64,000 nt of DNA, from the NCBI RefSeq assembly GCF_039871875.1, contig NZ_JBDPMD010000043.1:1-64000 (forward strand), given 5' to 3'. The notes under the pieces were generated by a model. That model worked only from the letters and a program-made list of their open reading frames with translations, was not told the DNA's origin and made no database searches. The translations under genes and the position numbers were made by a program. Shown here piece by piece: positions 16,233 to 28,607 of the stretch; the stretch's first letter is position 1; each line of letters opens with the position of its first letter. This DNA is from Sphaerisporangium sp039871875 (GTDB lineage Bacteria; Actinomycetota; Actinomycetes; Streptosporangiales; Streptosporangiaceae).

Positions 16233-17746
16233 CCATCAGGGATCTGGCCACGCGGCTCGGCCCGACCCTCACCCCCGATCCGCGGAGAGTGATCATCAAG
16301 CTCTTCGTGCCCGGTGAGGACGCCGCGCTCACCCGGACCAGGGCCGCAGCGCTGATCGACCGCATCATGCTCCTGGGCGAAGATCAGACCACCGAAATGC
16401 TCCAGAAGACGCTGCGACGATTCGGCAACCGGCACCACGACCTCGAAACGACCTTCGCCCATCACCACGACCTGGTCCGCCATCGCGTCCCGCGCGACGT
16501 CGAGCTGTCCCTGCCGGCTCGCCTCCTCGTGGGCGCCTACTTCAGTCACGAGTACGCCGTGGAGGGCGCGGCAGTGTGCAACCCCTCCATGGTCCCTCAT
16601 CCCGACCAGTCCGGCCTGCGCCCCGGACAGCTCCGTGTGGCGATCAGCCTGCGGCAGATCGGCGAGGGACACCTGTCATCGATCGGCTTCGCCACGGCAC
16701 TGCTCGGCCCCGGCTCCGAACTGGCGATCACCGACCGCTCAGGAACGCTGTCCGTCGGGTGCCGGCTCCGGACCCGCCATCGACGGGACCTGCTCGCCGC
16801 CGGGCTCTGCGACGGCGCCTGGGACAACGAGGTGACGGCCGCCGTCCTGCGATCCCTGCCGGAACGCTTCGACGACAACGACTTCGAGCACGCGATCGCC
16901 CGGCTCCCCGCCGACCTGCTCACCCGCACCTCCACACAGCCGACTCTGGAAGAGATGCGCCGCGCGACGCACTGCGACTACGCCGTTGCCTTCCCCGCCG
17001 ATCTCCCCCTGCACCGGCGGGTCCTCTGGCCGTCGACCGCGGCAGAGTCCAACGGCATGGAGGACGCGCGATTCGTACGAATCGTCGACCAGGACGGCAC
17101 ACCTTCGTACCGCGCCACCTACACCGCCTACGACGGGCGGCGCATCCGCTCACACCTGATCGCCAGCGACGACCTGCGCCACTTCGCGGTCACTCCCATG
17201 CGCGGCCCGGCCGCCGTCAACAAAGGCATGGCGCTCTTCCCACGACCGGTCGGCGGACGGACGCTGGCGCTGTGCCGCTCCGACGGCGAGACCATCGGGC
17301 TCACGACCTTGGACCGGCACAACAGCTGGCAACCACCGACGCCGCTGCACACCCCTCGCTGGGACTGGGAACTCATCCAGGTGGGCAACTGCGGATCTCC
17401 CATCGAGACCGGTTTCGGATGGCTCGTCCTGACCCATGGCGTCGGCCCGATGCGCGACTACTCCATCGGCGCCCTGCTGCTCGACCTTCACGAGCCGCAC
17501 CGTGTCATCGCCGAACTCCCCGGAACGCTCCTCACCGCCGACGGCACCGAACGCGAAGGCTACGTGCCCAATGTCGTGTACTCCTGCGGCGGCCTGCTGC
17601 ACGATGACGCCCTGTGGCTGCCTTATGGGGCGAGCGACACCCGCATCGGATTCGCCCGTGTGCCGCTCGACACCCTCATCAACGCGATGCGTCCACCGAG
17701 CAGGGCGGCCGACCCGTCTCGGCGCGGTAGGTCCGCTTCTTCCTGA
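16229..17746 (+). CDS. GH130 family glycosidase/phosphorylase
   Basis: A 505-residue protein starting at GTG 16229 (GTGA overlap with the previous stop). The region from about residue 100 to 480 has the five-bladed beta-propeller pattern of GH130: EYAVEGAAVCNPSMVPHPDQ, then LWPSTAAESNGMEDARFVRI (the family's conserved E-D-x-R), then RATYTAYDGRRIRSHLIASD, NKGMALFPRPVGGR, and VPNVVYSCGGLL. GH130 enzymes cleave beta-linked mannosides, usually with phosphate to give mannose-1-phosphate, sometimes with water. The N-terminal 100 residues are an extra helical segment seen in longer members. It is the last gene of the coupled cluster, cytoplasmic, and probably recycles the sugar made by the two glycosyltransferases. 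The phosphorylase versus hydrolase choice is not settled. Confidence 0.88.
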   Translation: MTIRDLATRLGPTLTPDPRRVIIKLFVPGEDAALTRTRAAALIDRIMLLGEDQTTEMLQKTLRRFGNRHHDLETTFAHHHDLVRHRVPRDVELSLPARLLVGAYFSHEYAVEGAAVCNPSMVPHPDQSGLRPGQLRVAISLRQIGEGHLSSIGFATALLGPGSELAITDRSGTLSVGCRLRTRHRRDLLAAGLCDGAWDNEVTAAVLRSLPERFDDNDFEHAIARLPADLLTRTSTQPTLEEMRRATHCDYAVAFPADLPLHRRVLWPSTAAESNGMEDARFVRIVDQDGTPSYRATYTAYDGRRIRSHLIASDDLRHFAVTPMRGPAAVNKGMALFPRPVGGRTLALCRSDGETIGLTTLDRHNSWQPPTPLHTPRWDWELIQVGNCGSPIETGFGWLVLTHGVGPMRDYSIGALLLDLHEPHRVIAELPGTLLTADGTEREGYVPNVVYSCGGLLHDDALWLPYGASDTRIGFARVPLDTLINAMRPPSRAADPSRRGRSASS

Positions 17747-18056
17747 CCGGCCCGCGACGCCAAGCCGTACCGGTCCGGTCCGGTCATCATCTGCCGGTCA
17801 CGGTCCAGGCCGGTGACGATCGAGCATTCAGCAGTTATCGGTTTTACTGCCGCATTGTTTGTTTATTGCCTGTTTTCCCTAAGCACGGGTGGGAGTTGGG
17901 TCAAAGGACGGACGCTCCACCGTCGGCGACTGCCAGGGGGAGCGAAATCGCCTGGCCACCGTCACCATCTCCGGATGGTACTGAACCCGTCCCAAGGACG
18001 CGCTCGATCTCCGACAGCCGTCTGGCGGAAGAACCGGCCACGAAAGGGACATCGAC
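17747..18056. other. Intergenic region before the DUF4386 gene
   Basis: About 310 nt. A distinctly AT-rich patch at about 17825-17890 (TTATCGG, TTGTTTGTTTATTG) inside GC-rich surroundings probably holds the promoter of the DUF4386 gene. No gene or strong hairpin is supported. Confidence 0.45.
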
Positions 18057-18800
18057 ATGGCCACCGACGTGCACATCCCGGCGACGAAACGAAGCCCGAT
18101 GGACTCGATGAGGAGGACCGCGCTCGTCGCGGGACTGCTTTACTTGATCACCATTGTCACCTCGATCCCGGCGCTCCTCCTCTACGGCCCCGTGCTCTAC
18201 GATCCGGGCTACATCGCCGGGCCCGGCCCGGACACCGGCGTGCTCTGGGGCGGCTTCCTGGAGGTCATCTGCGTCTTTGCCTGCATCGGCACGGCGGTTG
18301 TGCTGTTTCCGGTGGTCAAACGGCAGAACGAGGCGGCCGCGCTCGGTTTCGTCGCCGCTCGCGTCCTGGAAGCCGCCATCATCGTCGTCGGCATCATCAG
18401 TCTCCTGGCCGTCGTGACCCTGCGGCGGTCCGCGACCGCCGGAGCCGATGTGGACTCGCTCGTCACCATCGGCACCACGCTCGTCGCGATCCACAACTGG
18501 ACGTTTCTTCTCGGCCCCGGCTTCATCCCGGCCGTGAACGCCTTGTTGCTGGGCTACCTGCTGTACCGGTCGCGGCTCGTGCCGCGGGTCATTCCCGTGA
18601 TGGGCCTCGTCGGGGCGCCCCTGCTCTTCCTTTCCGCGACCGCCGTGCTGTTCGGCCTCTACACGCAGGTATCTGTGCTGTCGGGCCTGTCAGCCGTTCC
18701 GATATTCCTGTGGGAGGGGTCGCTCGGCCTCTGGCTGGTCGTCAAAGGGTTCACGCCCTCGTCCCTCACCGCTGCAACGGCCGGGCCCAGCGCACGCTGA
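18057..18800 (+). CDS. DUF4386 family membrane protein
   Basis: A 247-residue integral membrane protein with about seven predicted helices. The DUF4386 hallmark is the start RRTALVAGLLYLITIVTSIP followed by a short extracytoplasmic loop and LEVICVFACIGTAVVLFPVV, then FVAARVLEAAIIVVGI and TFLLGPGFIPAVNALLLGYL. The ATG follows AAAGGGA. The role of the family is unknown, but members are frequent in actinobacteria and often occur in pairs; a shorter relative follows 94 nt downstream. Confidence 0.88.
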   Translation: MATDVHIPATKRSPMDSMRRTALVAGLLYLITIVTSIPALLLYGPVLYDPGYIAGPGPDTGVLWGGFLEVICVFACIGTAVVLFPVVKRQNEAAALGFVAARVLEAAIIVVGIISLLAVVTLRRSATAGADVDSLVTIGTTLVAIHNWTFLLGPGFIPAVNALLLGYLLYRSRLVPRVIPVMGLVGAPLLFLSATAVLFGLYTQVSVLSGLSAVPIFLWEGSLGLWLVVKGFTPSSLTAATAGPSAR

Positions 18801-18894
18801 CCCGCGAATGGCTGCCCATCAGCGGTCATCGGCTGACCGCGCGGCCAGGGACGCGGGAGCTTGTCGAATTTCCCCGAGAAAGGACGGCCCAGTC

Positions 18895-19503
18895 ATGACA
18901 CCCCGGAAAATCGCGGTCACGGTAGGAGCACTGTTCATCTTCCAGATGATCTCGGCCATGATCGGCACCACCCTTACCCAGGCGTTCGTCGACGGCAATC
19001 CCGACAAGACGGCGCTGACGGCCGGCGTGGCGCTCATGATGTGCTCGGGCCTGGCCGTGGTGGCCATCGGCCTGCTCATGTACCAGGTCCTGAAGGGCGT
19101 CAACCAGAAGCTGGCCCTGTGGTACCCCGTCATGAGGGTCATCGAGTTCGCGGTCTCCGCCACCTGCGGCATCTACCTGCTGACGCAACTGCAGGCCGTC
19201 CCCGACACGATGTTGTGGGTGTACATCCCCACGGCCATCGGCGGCCTGGTGTTCACCTACCTGCTGTTCGTCTCACGAATCGTCCCGCAGTCCGTCGCGG
19301 CCCTCGGGCTCATCGGCTACGCCCTGCTTCTGCTGGGAGTGCCGCTGGACCTCCTCGGCGTCCTGGACATGGACGCGGGAGCGGGCATGCTCTTGCTGGC
19401 GCCGGGCGGTTTGTTCGAAGTCCTGGTCCTGCCCATCTGGCTGTTCGCCAAGGGCTTCACATGGCCTCAGCCGTCTCAACCGGCGCGGGTCAGCGCGGCG
19501 TAG
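18895..19503 (+). CDS. DUF4386-related membrane protein
   Basis: This 202-residue protein has six predicted helices: VGALFIFQMISAMIGTTLTQ, then LMMCSGLAVVAIGLLMYQVL, MRVIEFAVSATCGIYLLTQL, WVYIPTAIGGLVFTYLLF and two more. The layout and the R-V-I-E-F in the third helix match a shorter version of the preceding DUF4386 protein, so the two probably arose by duplication and are co-transcribed. The ATG at 18895 follows GAGAAAGGAC; earlier in-frame starts are not supported. Its TAG at 19501-19503 directly abuts the stop of the convergent AI-2E transporter gene. No function is known. Confidence 0.85.
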   Translation: MTPRKIAVTVGALFIFQMISAMIGTTLTQAFVDGNPDKTALTAGVALMMCSGLAVVAIGLLMYQVLKGVNQKLALWYPVMRVIEFAVSATCGIYLLTQLQAVPDTMLWVYIPTAIGGLVFTYLLFVSRIVPQSVAALGLIGYALLLLGVPLDLLGVLDMDAGAGMLLLAPGGLFEVLVLPIWLFAKGFTWPQPSQPARVSAA

Positions 19504-20646
19504 TCAAGAGAACGGCTCCTGCTCGGGCTTCTTCCCAGGTACGGCCTGCGGTGGTGGCTCGGGGGCCGGTCCTGCCGGGAGGGGGATCGGATCGTCCTTG
19601 AAGAGCTCCGGCCCGGCCCGGTAGAGGATGGCGGTGATCGGCACGGCCACGACCGCGCCCGCGATCCCCGCCAGGATCCCGCCGACGGCCAGCACCATGA
19701 TGATCGCCAGCGGGTGGAAGTGCAGCACCCGGCCGACGATCAGCGGCTGGAGGACGTGGTTCTCCAGTTGCTGCTCGACGACCAGGATGCCGACGAAGAT
19801 CAGCGCGTAGATCGGGCCCTTCGCGCCGAGCGTGACCAGTGTCGCGACCGCACCGGCGAGGAGGATGCCGACGATCGGGATGAAGCTGGCCAGGAAGATC
19901 AGTACGGCGAGTGCCGCCCACAACGGGACGCCCATGACGGCCAGCACCAGACCCATGAGCACGCCGTGCACCGCGGCCACGGCCACCGTGCCCTGCACGT
20001 AGTGGGACAGCGTGGCCCAGGCGGTCCGCCCGGCCCGGTCGACCCGCGGCGCCATCCGGCCGAATCCCCTGAGGAACCAGGACCAGATCCGGTCACCATC
20101 CTTGAGCAGGAAGAACGTCACGAACAGCAGGAGCACGATCGAGGCCAGCACCTCCACCACCACCACGGTGCCCGCGAGAACCGTCGAGGTGATCTGCTGC
20201 TGCCGCTCGGTGACGAATTTGGCGAGCTCGTCCACCCAGTCACTGAGCTGGATGGGCTTCAGGCCCAGAGGACCGGTGTAGAGCCAGCCCTCCACCGTCT
20301 TGGCTGTCCGCCTGACCTGTGTCACCAGGCCGGGGAACTCGGCATTGGCCCGGACTCCGATGATCCAGCCCGTCCCGCTCAGCACGGCGAAGGCGACAAG
20401 CATGGTGACCCAGGTCGCGTAGATCGCCCGCAGGCCCAACGCTCGCAGTAGCCGGGTGAGTGGGAACAGCAGAGCGGTCAGCAGCAGGGCGACCGCCACC
20501 GGCAGGGCGACGATGCGCATCGTCGCCACGAAACCAAGCACATAGTTGGCCACGATGCCGATGACGATCAGACACGCGCACCACGCGGCCATCCTCGCCA
20601 AGGTCGGAGGCACCAACCGCAGCAGGCGCTCCTGAGGTGATTCCAT
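19504..20646 (-). CDS. AI-2E family transporter (TqsA/UPF0118-like)
   Basis: A 380-residue membrane protein from ATG 20646, with GGGGAAG about 9 nt upstream; a frame to 20688 exists but is less likely. It has about eight predicted helices, including IVALPVAVALLLTALLFPLT and ASIVLLLFVTFFLLKDGDRI. The C-terminal conserved block of the family is present: ALAVLIFLASFIPIVGILLA, then VEQQLENHVLQPLIVGR, and GILAGIAGAVVAVPITAIL. Family members export small molecules or act as sodium/proton antiporters; quorum-signal export has only been shown for a few. A proline-rich tail follows. It is divergent from the STAS-USP gene. Confidence 0.9.
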   Translation of the reverse strand: MESPQERLLRLVPPTLARMAAWCACLIVIGIVANYVLGFVATMRIVALPVAVALLLTALLFPLTRLLRALGLRAIYATWVTMLVAFAVLSGTGWIIGVRANAEFPGLVTQVRRTAKTVEGWLYTGPLGLKPIQLSDWVDELAKFVTERQQQITSTVLAGTVVVVEVLASIVLLLFVTFFLLKDGDRIWSWFLRGFGRMAPRVDRAGRTAWATLSHYVQGTVAVAAVHGVLMGLVLAVMGVPLWAALAVLIFLASFIPIVGILLAGAVATLVTLGAKGPIYALIFVGILVVEQQLENHVLQPLIVGRVLHFHPLAIIMVLAVGGILAGIAGAVVAVPITAILYRAGPELFKDDPIPLPAGPAPEPPPQAVPGKKPEQEPFS

Positions 20647-20920
20647 GCAGAGGAACTTCCCCACCGGCCGGGAATAGGCGCTTTTCAAGACTTCAAGCCT
20701 AAGAAATGTTGAGGAATATTTGCATCATGGGGAGCATGATTTTGCCCCACCTGCGGGGTCGCCGGGTGTTCACGCCCAGCGATAAGTAGGACGCAAGTTG
20801 CTCCTTTCCCCCCTGATCCAGCCTGCTTTTTGATCAGACGTAACCTGACTTCTCCGCTCACGCGATCGTGTGCATGACCCCGGCCACGGTGCCCCATATT
20901 TCCTGCCCGCAGGAGCCAGC

Positions 20921-22285
20921 ATGACCACCCCAGATGACAACCGCGAACTCACCACGAATACCGACCGACTCCTGCGCATCACGCCGCTCGTCGAGTCCGT
21001 GGGTCTGAGGATCGAAGGTGAACTCGACCGCGTCACGCTGCCCGCCCTGCTCCCCGCACTGGCCGCGATGTCAGGTCGCGGCAGCTTCTCTGTCGACGTC
21101 AGTGGTCTGGTGTTCTGCGACGTCGGTGGACTGCGTACCCTGGTCACCGCCGCCGCCGGCCTCCGCGGCGGCCACATACTGACCATGCGGTCGCCCTCCC
21201 CGGAGGTACGACGCCTGCTCAAGCTCACCGGCTGGCACAAGATGGCCGGCCTCCGCCTACAGGCGCCGTCGCGCACTCTGCCCAACCCTCTTGGGTCGAG
21301 CTTGGATGTCCAAACTCTTGTCGTCCACGACGACCTCGAGGGCGATGGAGGGAAGTTGGCCTCTGAAACAGGCAAGCCTCTCCCATCCTCCGGAGGAACA
21401 GTAGTGAGACATCGTGACGACGGGCGGTCCATCCTGGTGGGCTACGACGAATCATCGGGGAGCGAGCAGGCGTTGCGATGGGCGGCCGAGGAGGCGCGGC
21501 TGCGCGACTGTCCTGTACTGGTCTGCCACGCGTGGCAGTGGCCATATCCTCTGCGACCCGCCGGCGAGCAGATGCTGGCCCAGGTTGAGCACATCGCCAC
21601 CGCCGTGGTGCACAACGGAGTGGATCACGTACGTGAACACCACGCCGGCATCGAGGTCCAGCCGCTACTGATCAAGGGCCCGGTCTCGGCGGTGTTGCTG
21701 AAAGCCGCGGAGGAGGCCCAGCTCGTGGTTCTGGGCTCTCGAGGAGTGGGCGGATTCGAGGACCTGAGGGTGGGGTCAGCGGCCGTGCAGGTGCCCGCAC
21801 ACAGTGCCCGGCCGGTCGTGGTCGTACGCCCCGCAGGCGAGCCGATCAATCAACCCACTTCACGGATCATCGTCGGGGTCGACGGCTCTCCCGCGAGTAA
21901 GGCGGCATTCGGCTTCGCCCTGCGTGAGGCCGCCCTGCGTGGCGGGACGGTGACGGCCATCTGCGCCTGGTGGGATCCCGGAGCCCTCCCAGGACCTGAC
22001 CAGCTCCCCTTCGTGGACGCAGCGATGATGCGTGCGGGAGCGGAGACCCGTTTTCAGCAGGTGGTGTCACTGCTGACCGCTCAGTATCCAGATGTGCCGG
22101 TGACCACCGACTTCGTGGGCGAGCGCCCTCCGCGTGCGATCGTCGAAGCCGCCAGGGGCGCGACGTTGCTCGTCCTCGGACGCAGCGGGCTCGGCCCTGG
22201 GACCGGCACCCTGCTGGGAGCCGTCACCCAAGCCGCGCTGTCGGGGGTTCACTGCCCGGTGGCCGTGACCCCGCCACCGGACTGA
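20921..22285 (+). CDS. STAS - USP - USP fusion protein
   Basis: A 454-residue cytoplasmic protein. Residues about 18-113 form a STAS (anti-sigma antagonist-like) domain, LLRITPLVESVGLRIEGELD, then VDVSGLVFCDVGGLRTLVTA and LLKLTGWHKM. The usual phosphorylatable Ser (D-S-S/T-G) is replaced: the motif reads CDVGG. After a linker (about 114-165) come two universal stress protein domains (about 168-310 and 316-454). They carry ATP-binding glycine motifs, GSRGVGGFEDLRVGSA in the first and GRSGLGPGTGTLLGA in the second. The start ATG follows AGGAG. The linker contains GGAGGA followed by a GTG at 21404, so the USP part could also be made alone. It probably links general stress or dormancy signalling to sigma-factor control. 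Confidence 0.85.
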   Translation: MTTPDDNRELTTNTDRLLRITPLVESVGLRIEGELDRVTLPALLPALAAMSGRGSFSVDVSGLVFCDVGGLRTLVTAAAGLRGGHILTMRSPSPEVRRLLKLTGWHKMAGLRLQAPSRTLPNPLGSSLDVQTLVVHDDLEGDGGKLASETGKPLPSSGGTVVRHRDDGRSILVGYDESSGSEQALRWAAEEARLRDCPVLVCHAWQWPYPLRPAGEQMLAQVEHIATAVVHNGVDHVREHHAGIEVQPLLIKGPVSAVLLKAAEEAQLVVLGSRGVGGFEDLRVGSAAVQVPAHSARPVVVVRPAGEPINQPTSRIIVGVDGSPASKAAFGFALREAALRGGTVTAICAWWDPGALPGPDQLPFVDAAMMRAGAETRFQQVVSLLTAQYPDVPVTTDFVGERPPRAIVEAARGATLLVLGRSGLGPGTGTLLGAVTQAALSGVHCPVAVTPPPD

Positions 22286-22289
22286 CCCA

Positions 22290-23246
22290 TCAGTTGGACG
22301 CGGTGCTCGGAGCGCCTTCGACGGATGCGGGGCCGGTGGCAGGGCTGAGGGGTTCCAGCCAGCCGAGCCGCTCGGCCAGGTGCCGGGCGCTGTCGATGAC
22401 GGTGGCGATGTGGGGGGAGGGGTTGTCCTGGTGCCACAGCAGGGACCAGGGGTAGTGCATGGCGGGTTCGATCAGGGACCGCCAGATGGTGCCCGGCCGG
22501 TTGGAGGTGCGGAAGGAGGAGGGGACGCAGTGCACGCAACGGTCCTGAAGGACGAGGTCGACGGCGGCGCGGCTGCTCTGCACGGTGCCTTCGTAGAGGG
22601 TGGGCGCGAACCCGGCCGAGCGGCACAACGTGATGACGAACTGGTTGAGCTCCGGCGTCTGGGATTCCTCGCCGAGGAGCAGGAGCTCGTCGGAGAGGGC
22701 GGCGACGGGTACACCGTCGAGTTCGGCGAAGCGGTGCTCGTCGGGCGCCAGCACGCCGAGCGGATCGAGCCTGATCAGCTTGGAGGTCACCTCAGCCGGA
22801 GCTTGCGAAGCGTGTCCGATGGCGATGTCCAGCCGGCCGTCGGCCAGTTGCCGGTACTGCTCGGGAGCACCCGCTTCAACCTGGTGAATCGTGATGTCGG
22901 GATGGGTGCGCTGGAGCTCACGCAGGATCTGCGGCATGGTGTCGTAGCCCGCGTCGATGATGCCCACGCGGAGTATGGGTGCGGACGCGGCGGCGTTGCG
23001 TGCCGCCTGCCCGGCCCTGCCCACGCGATCGAGGATCTGACGGGCCTCCACGAGGAAGGCAGCGCCGGCTGGGGTCAGGTCGACGTGGTGGGTGCTGCGG
23101 TCCAGCAGCCGTACCCCCAGTTCGCGTTCCAGCCGCTGGATCTGCTGGCTCAGCGAGGACTGCACGATGTGCTCGCGCGCAGCTGCCCGGCCGAAATGCA
23201 ACTCTTCGGCCAGCGTCACAAAATAGCGCAACTGACGCAGCTCCAT
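22290..23246 (-). CDS. LysR family transcriptional regulator
   Basis: A 318-residue regulator from ATG 23246 (GGAAGGGG upstream; the ATG at 23255 is less favoured). The N-terminal winged helix-turn-helix reads MELRQLRYFVTLAEELHFGR, then AAAREHIVQSSLSQQIQRLE and LGVRLLDRSTHHVDLTPAG. It is followed by the usual linker helix and a two-lobed substrate-binding domain (LRVGIIDAGYDTMPQILREL ... LDIAIGHASQAPAEV). The ligand is unknown. It lies 91 nt downstream of the desaturase gene on the same strand and convergent with the STAS-USP gene, its stop only a few bases from that gene's stop. Confidence 0.92.
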   Translation of the reverse strand: MELRQLRYFVTLAEELHFGRAAAREHIVQSSLSQQIQRLERELGVRLLDRSTHHVDLTPAGAAFLVEARQILDRVGRAGQAARNAAASAPILRVGIIDAGYDTMPQILRELQRTHPDITIHQVEAGAPEQYRQLADGRLDIAIGHASQAPAEVTSKLIRLDPLGVLAPDEHRFAELDGVPVAALSDELLLLGEESQTPELNQFVITLCRSAGFAPTLYEGTVQSSRAAVDLVLQDRCVHCVPSSFRTSNRPGTIWRSLIEPAMHYPWSLLWHQDNPSPHIATVIDSARHLAERLGWLEPLSPATGPASVEGAPSTASN

Positions 23247-23337
23247 GCCCACCACCCCTTCCCGCTCGGGCGGCGCTTATCCGGGCCGTCTCCCCACTCT
23301 AGGCATTTGCCGGTAGCGAGATCGAGAAGGGCGTCGG

Positions 23338-24339
23338 TCAGTCTCCGACCGGGGCGCGGGCTTGTTGCCGCGGGTCGGCGCGGCGGCGTCGCACGCGCTC
23401 CCGATCGGGCCAGTGCACGTTGCTCGCCCAGCCCAGACGCTCGAACATACCGATCAGCCCGGCGGACGGATCGAGCTGGCCGCGATCGAGGCCATGGCGG
23501 GCGCAGGTGGGTTCGCTGTGGTGGCCGTTGTGCCAGCTTTCGCCGAAGGACAGCAGGGCCAGTGGCCACAGGTTGGTCGAGCGGTCGTGGCTGCGGGTCC
23601 TGAAGGGTCTGGTGCCGATGAGGTGGCACAGGGAGTTGACGCTCCAGGTGACGTGCTGGAGCAGCGCGACGCGGATCAGCCCGGCCCACAGGAAGGCGGT
23701 CAGAGCGCCGTACAGGGTACCGGTGAGCGCCCAGCCGGCCAGGAAGGGCAACGCCAGCGACAGCGCGCACAGCGCGGGGAAGGCGCGGGCGACGCGTGTC
23801 ATGGCCGGATCGGCCAGCAGGTCGGGGGCGTAGCGCTCGGCCGGGGTCGGATCGTCGGCGAACAGCCAGCCCAGGTGGGCGTGGGCAAGCCCCCGAAGCT
23901 GCCCGCGCAGGCCGGTGCCGTACCGGTAGGGCGAGTGCGGATCGCCCGGCCGGTCGGTGAAGGCGTGATGGCGGCGGTGCACCGCCACCCAGTCGATCAC
24001 GTTCCCCTGAAAGCCCATCGACCCGGCGACCGCCAGCGCCACGCGCAACCAGGGCCGGGCGGTGAAGGAGGCATGGGTGAGCAGCCGGTGGAAGCCGACC
24101 GTCACCCCCAGCCCGGTCACCACGTACAGGACCGCGGCCAGCAGCAGATCGGTGAAAGTGACTCCCTGCCCCCACCCCAGGAAGATCGTGACGCCGAGCG
24201 CGACGAACGGCAGGACCACGATCGCGGATGTCAGCCCCATCTGGGTCCGGCTGGCCGGCGCGTGCTCTTCTGCCCCGGGGAAGGGCGATACGCCGTCGTA
24301 GTCCTGATGGCGTTCCACCACCTGTCCGGAAATAGTCAT
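23338..24339 (-). CDS. Fatty acid desaturase (acyl-CoA/acyl-lipid delta-9 type)
   Basis: A 333-residue integral membrane di-iron enzyme. The three histidine boxes are intact: GFHRLLTHASF, VHRRHHAFTDRPGDPHSPYR and WHNGHHSEPTCARHGLD. They are set among four hydrophobic helices such as LTSAIVVLPFVALGVTIFLG. This is the pattern of delta-9 acyl-CoA or acyl-phospholipid desaturases, which introduce a double bond into saturated acyl chains using O2 and electrons from ferredoxin or a flavoprotein reductase. It starts 19 nt after the stop of the UBP zinc-finger gene, so the two are very likely one operon. Role in membrane fluidity is known for the family. Confidence 0.93.
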   Translation of the reverse strand: MTISGQVVERHQDYDGVSPFPGAEEHAPASRTQMGLTSAIVVLPFVALGVTIFLGWGQGVTFTDLLLAAVLYVVTGLGVTVGFHRLLTHASFTARPWLRVALAVAGSMGFQGNVIDWVAVHRRHHAFTDRPGDPHSPYRYGTGLRGQLRGLAHAHLGWLFADDPTPAERYAPDLLADPAMTRVARAFPALCALSLALPFLAGWALTGTLYGALTAFLWAGLIRVALLQHVTWSVNSLCHLIGTRPFRTRSHDRSTNLWPLALLSFGESWHNGHHSEPTCARHGLDRGQLDPSAGLIGMFERLGWASNVHWPDRERVRRRRADPRQQARAPVGD

Positions 24340-24358
24340 GAAGTCTCTTCCGTCTCGT

Positions 24359-24670
24359 CTATACGGTGCGGCGGTGCACGTAGCACCAGCGCCAGGTCGA
24401 TCTCGGTTCCAGGGGGGCGACCACCGGGTGGTCCGTCTCCTGGTAGTGGGCGCGGGCGTGGCCGCCGTGCGAATCGTCGGAGCAGGCCACCCGCCCGCAG
24501 GTCAGGCACACCAGCAAGCGCTCCCAGGTCCGGCCGGCGACCAGGCAGTCCTCGCATTCGGGTGGCCCGTGCTCCACGGCCGGGAGCTGGTCGATGTGGT
24601 GGCAGCGCGGGGCCTGACCGTTCAGGCCCACGCGGCCGGTCGCGCTCGTTCCTTGTGCGTCCAGGGTCAT
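24359..24670 (-). CDS. UBP-type zinc finger protein
   Basis: A 103-residue protein that is almost entirely a ZnF-UBP domain: CHHIDQLP, PECEDCLVAGRTWERLL, VCLTCGRVACSDDSHGGHAR, and AHYQETDHPVVA. It keeps the Cys/His set for the zinc ions and the GxxxCSDDS segment. Bacterial members are small stand-alone proteins of unknown role, common in actinobacteria next to lipid-modifying genes; ubiquitin itself is absent in these hosts. The ATG at 24670 is preferred over the one at 24685. It is the first gene of an operon with the desaturase and lies downstream of the rpoB terminator. Confidence 0.88.
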   Translation of the reverse strand: MTLDAQGTSATGRVGLNGQAPRCHHIDQLPAVEHGPPECEDCLVAGRTWERLLVCLTCGRVACSDDSHGGHARAHYQETDHPVVAPLEPRSTWRWCYVHRRTV

Positions 24671-24892
24671 GACCGACCCCCTCACGGTGACAGCGACGCA
24701 AGCTGCGCCGTCTGTTCATCCACCAGTCAAGGCCATCAGCGAGCAAGTGGTGATGCTCAATCCCAGCCAGCCTCATCAGTTACGGCGATTGCGCCTGCCT
24801 GCACCTGGCCGCCGAGCCGCATGCCTCTTCCGGCAGGAGTGGGCTGACCTGCCCGTGCACTCCGGGGCGCCGCGACGCGGACGGTCACGCGG

Positions 24893-24933
24893 AGAGAGCC
24901 CCCGGCCGGCGTTCATGCCGCCAGGGGCTCTCT
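24893..24933 (-). terminator. Terminator hairpin downstream of the rpoB paralogue
   Basis: Perfect 10-bp arms AGAGAGCCCC (24893-24902) and GGGGCTCTCT (24924-24933), with additional pairs in the loop, located 23 nt after the rpoB stop codon in the leftward direction. It ends the transcript before the UBP gene, so rpoB here is monocistronic. Confidence 0.8.
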
Positions 24934-24955
24934 TGTCCGGGTGTGGCCCAGGCGC

Positions 24956-28408
<3,453 letters not shown>

Positions 28409-28578
28409 CAGATGTCCTTCCGAAGGCTCGCGGCGGACTGACTACACGCACGCCGGACGACCTCGCAACGTGAGCGAGCGGAGCGGGTCGTCAAGAAAGC
28501 AGCGTGGAACAGCGAGCGTACTGGCTCAGCATCAATTTGTCCACGCTAACGCAGACCCATCTTCCCGGTCGCATCTTC

Positions 28579-28607
28579 ATGATGACGCACGCTCTCCCGC
28601 TTGTCAA
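28579..28607 (-). promoter_or_regulatory. Candidate promoter of the rpoB paralogue
   Basis: On the minus strand, a perfect -35 TTGACA (28607-28602), a 17-nt spacer and a -10-like CATCAT (28584-28579, 4 of 6 matches to TATAAT). It lies about 170 nt upstream of the TTG start. This was judged by eye only. Confidence 0.4.

Noticed and set aside
22600..22887. Small plus-strand frames within the LysR gene and similar short frames elsewhere
   Set aside because: They lie wholly inside conserved genes on the opposite strand, with no initiation signals or family features.
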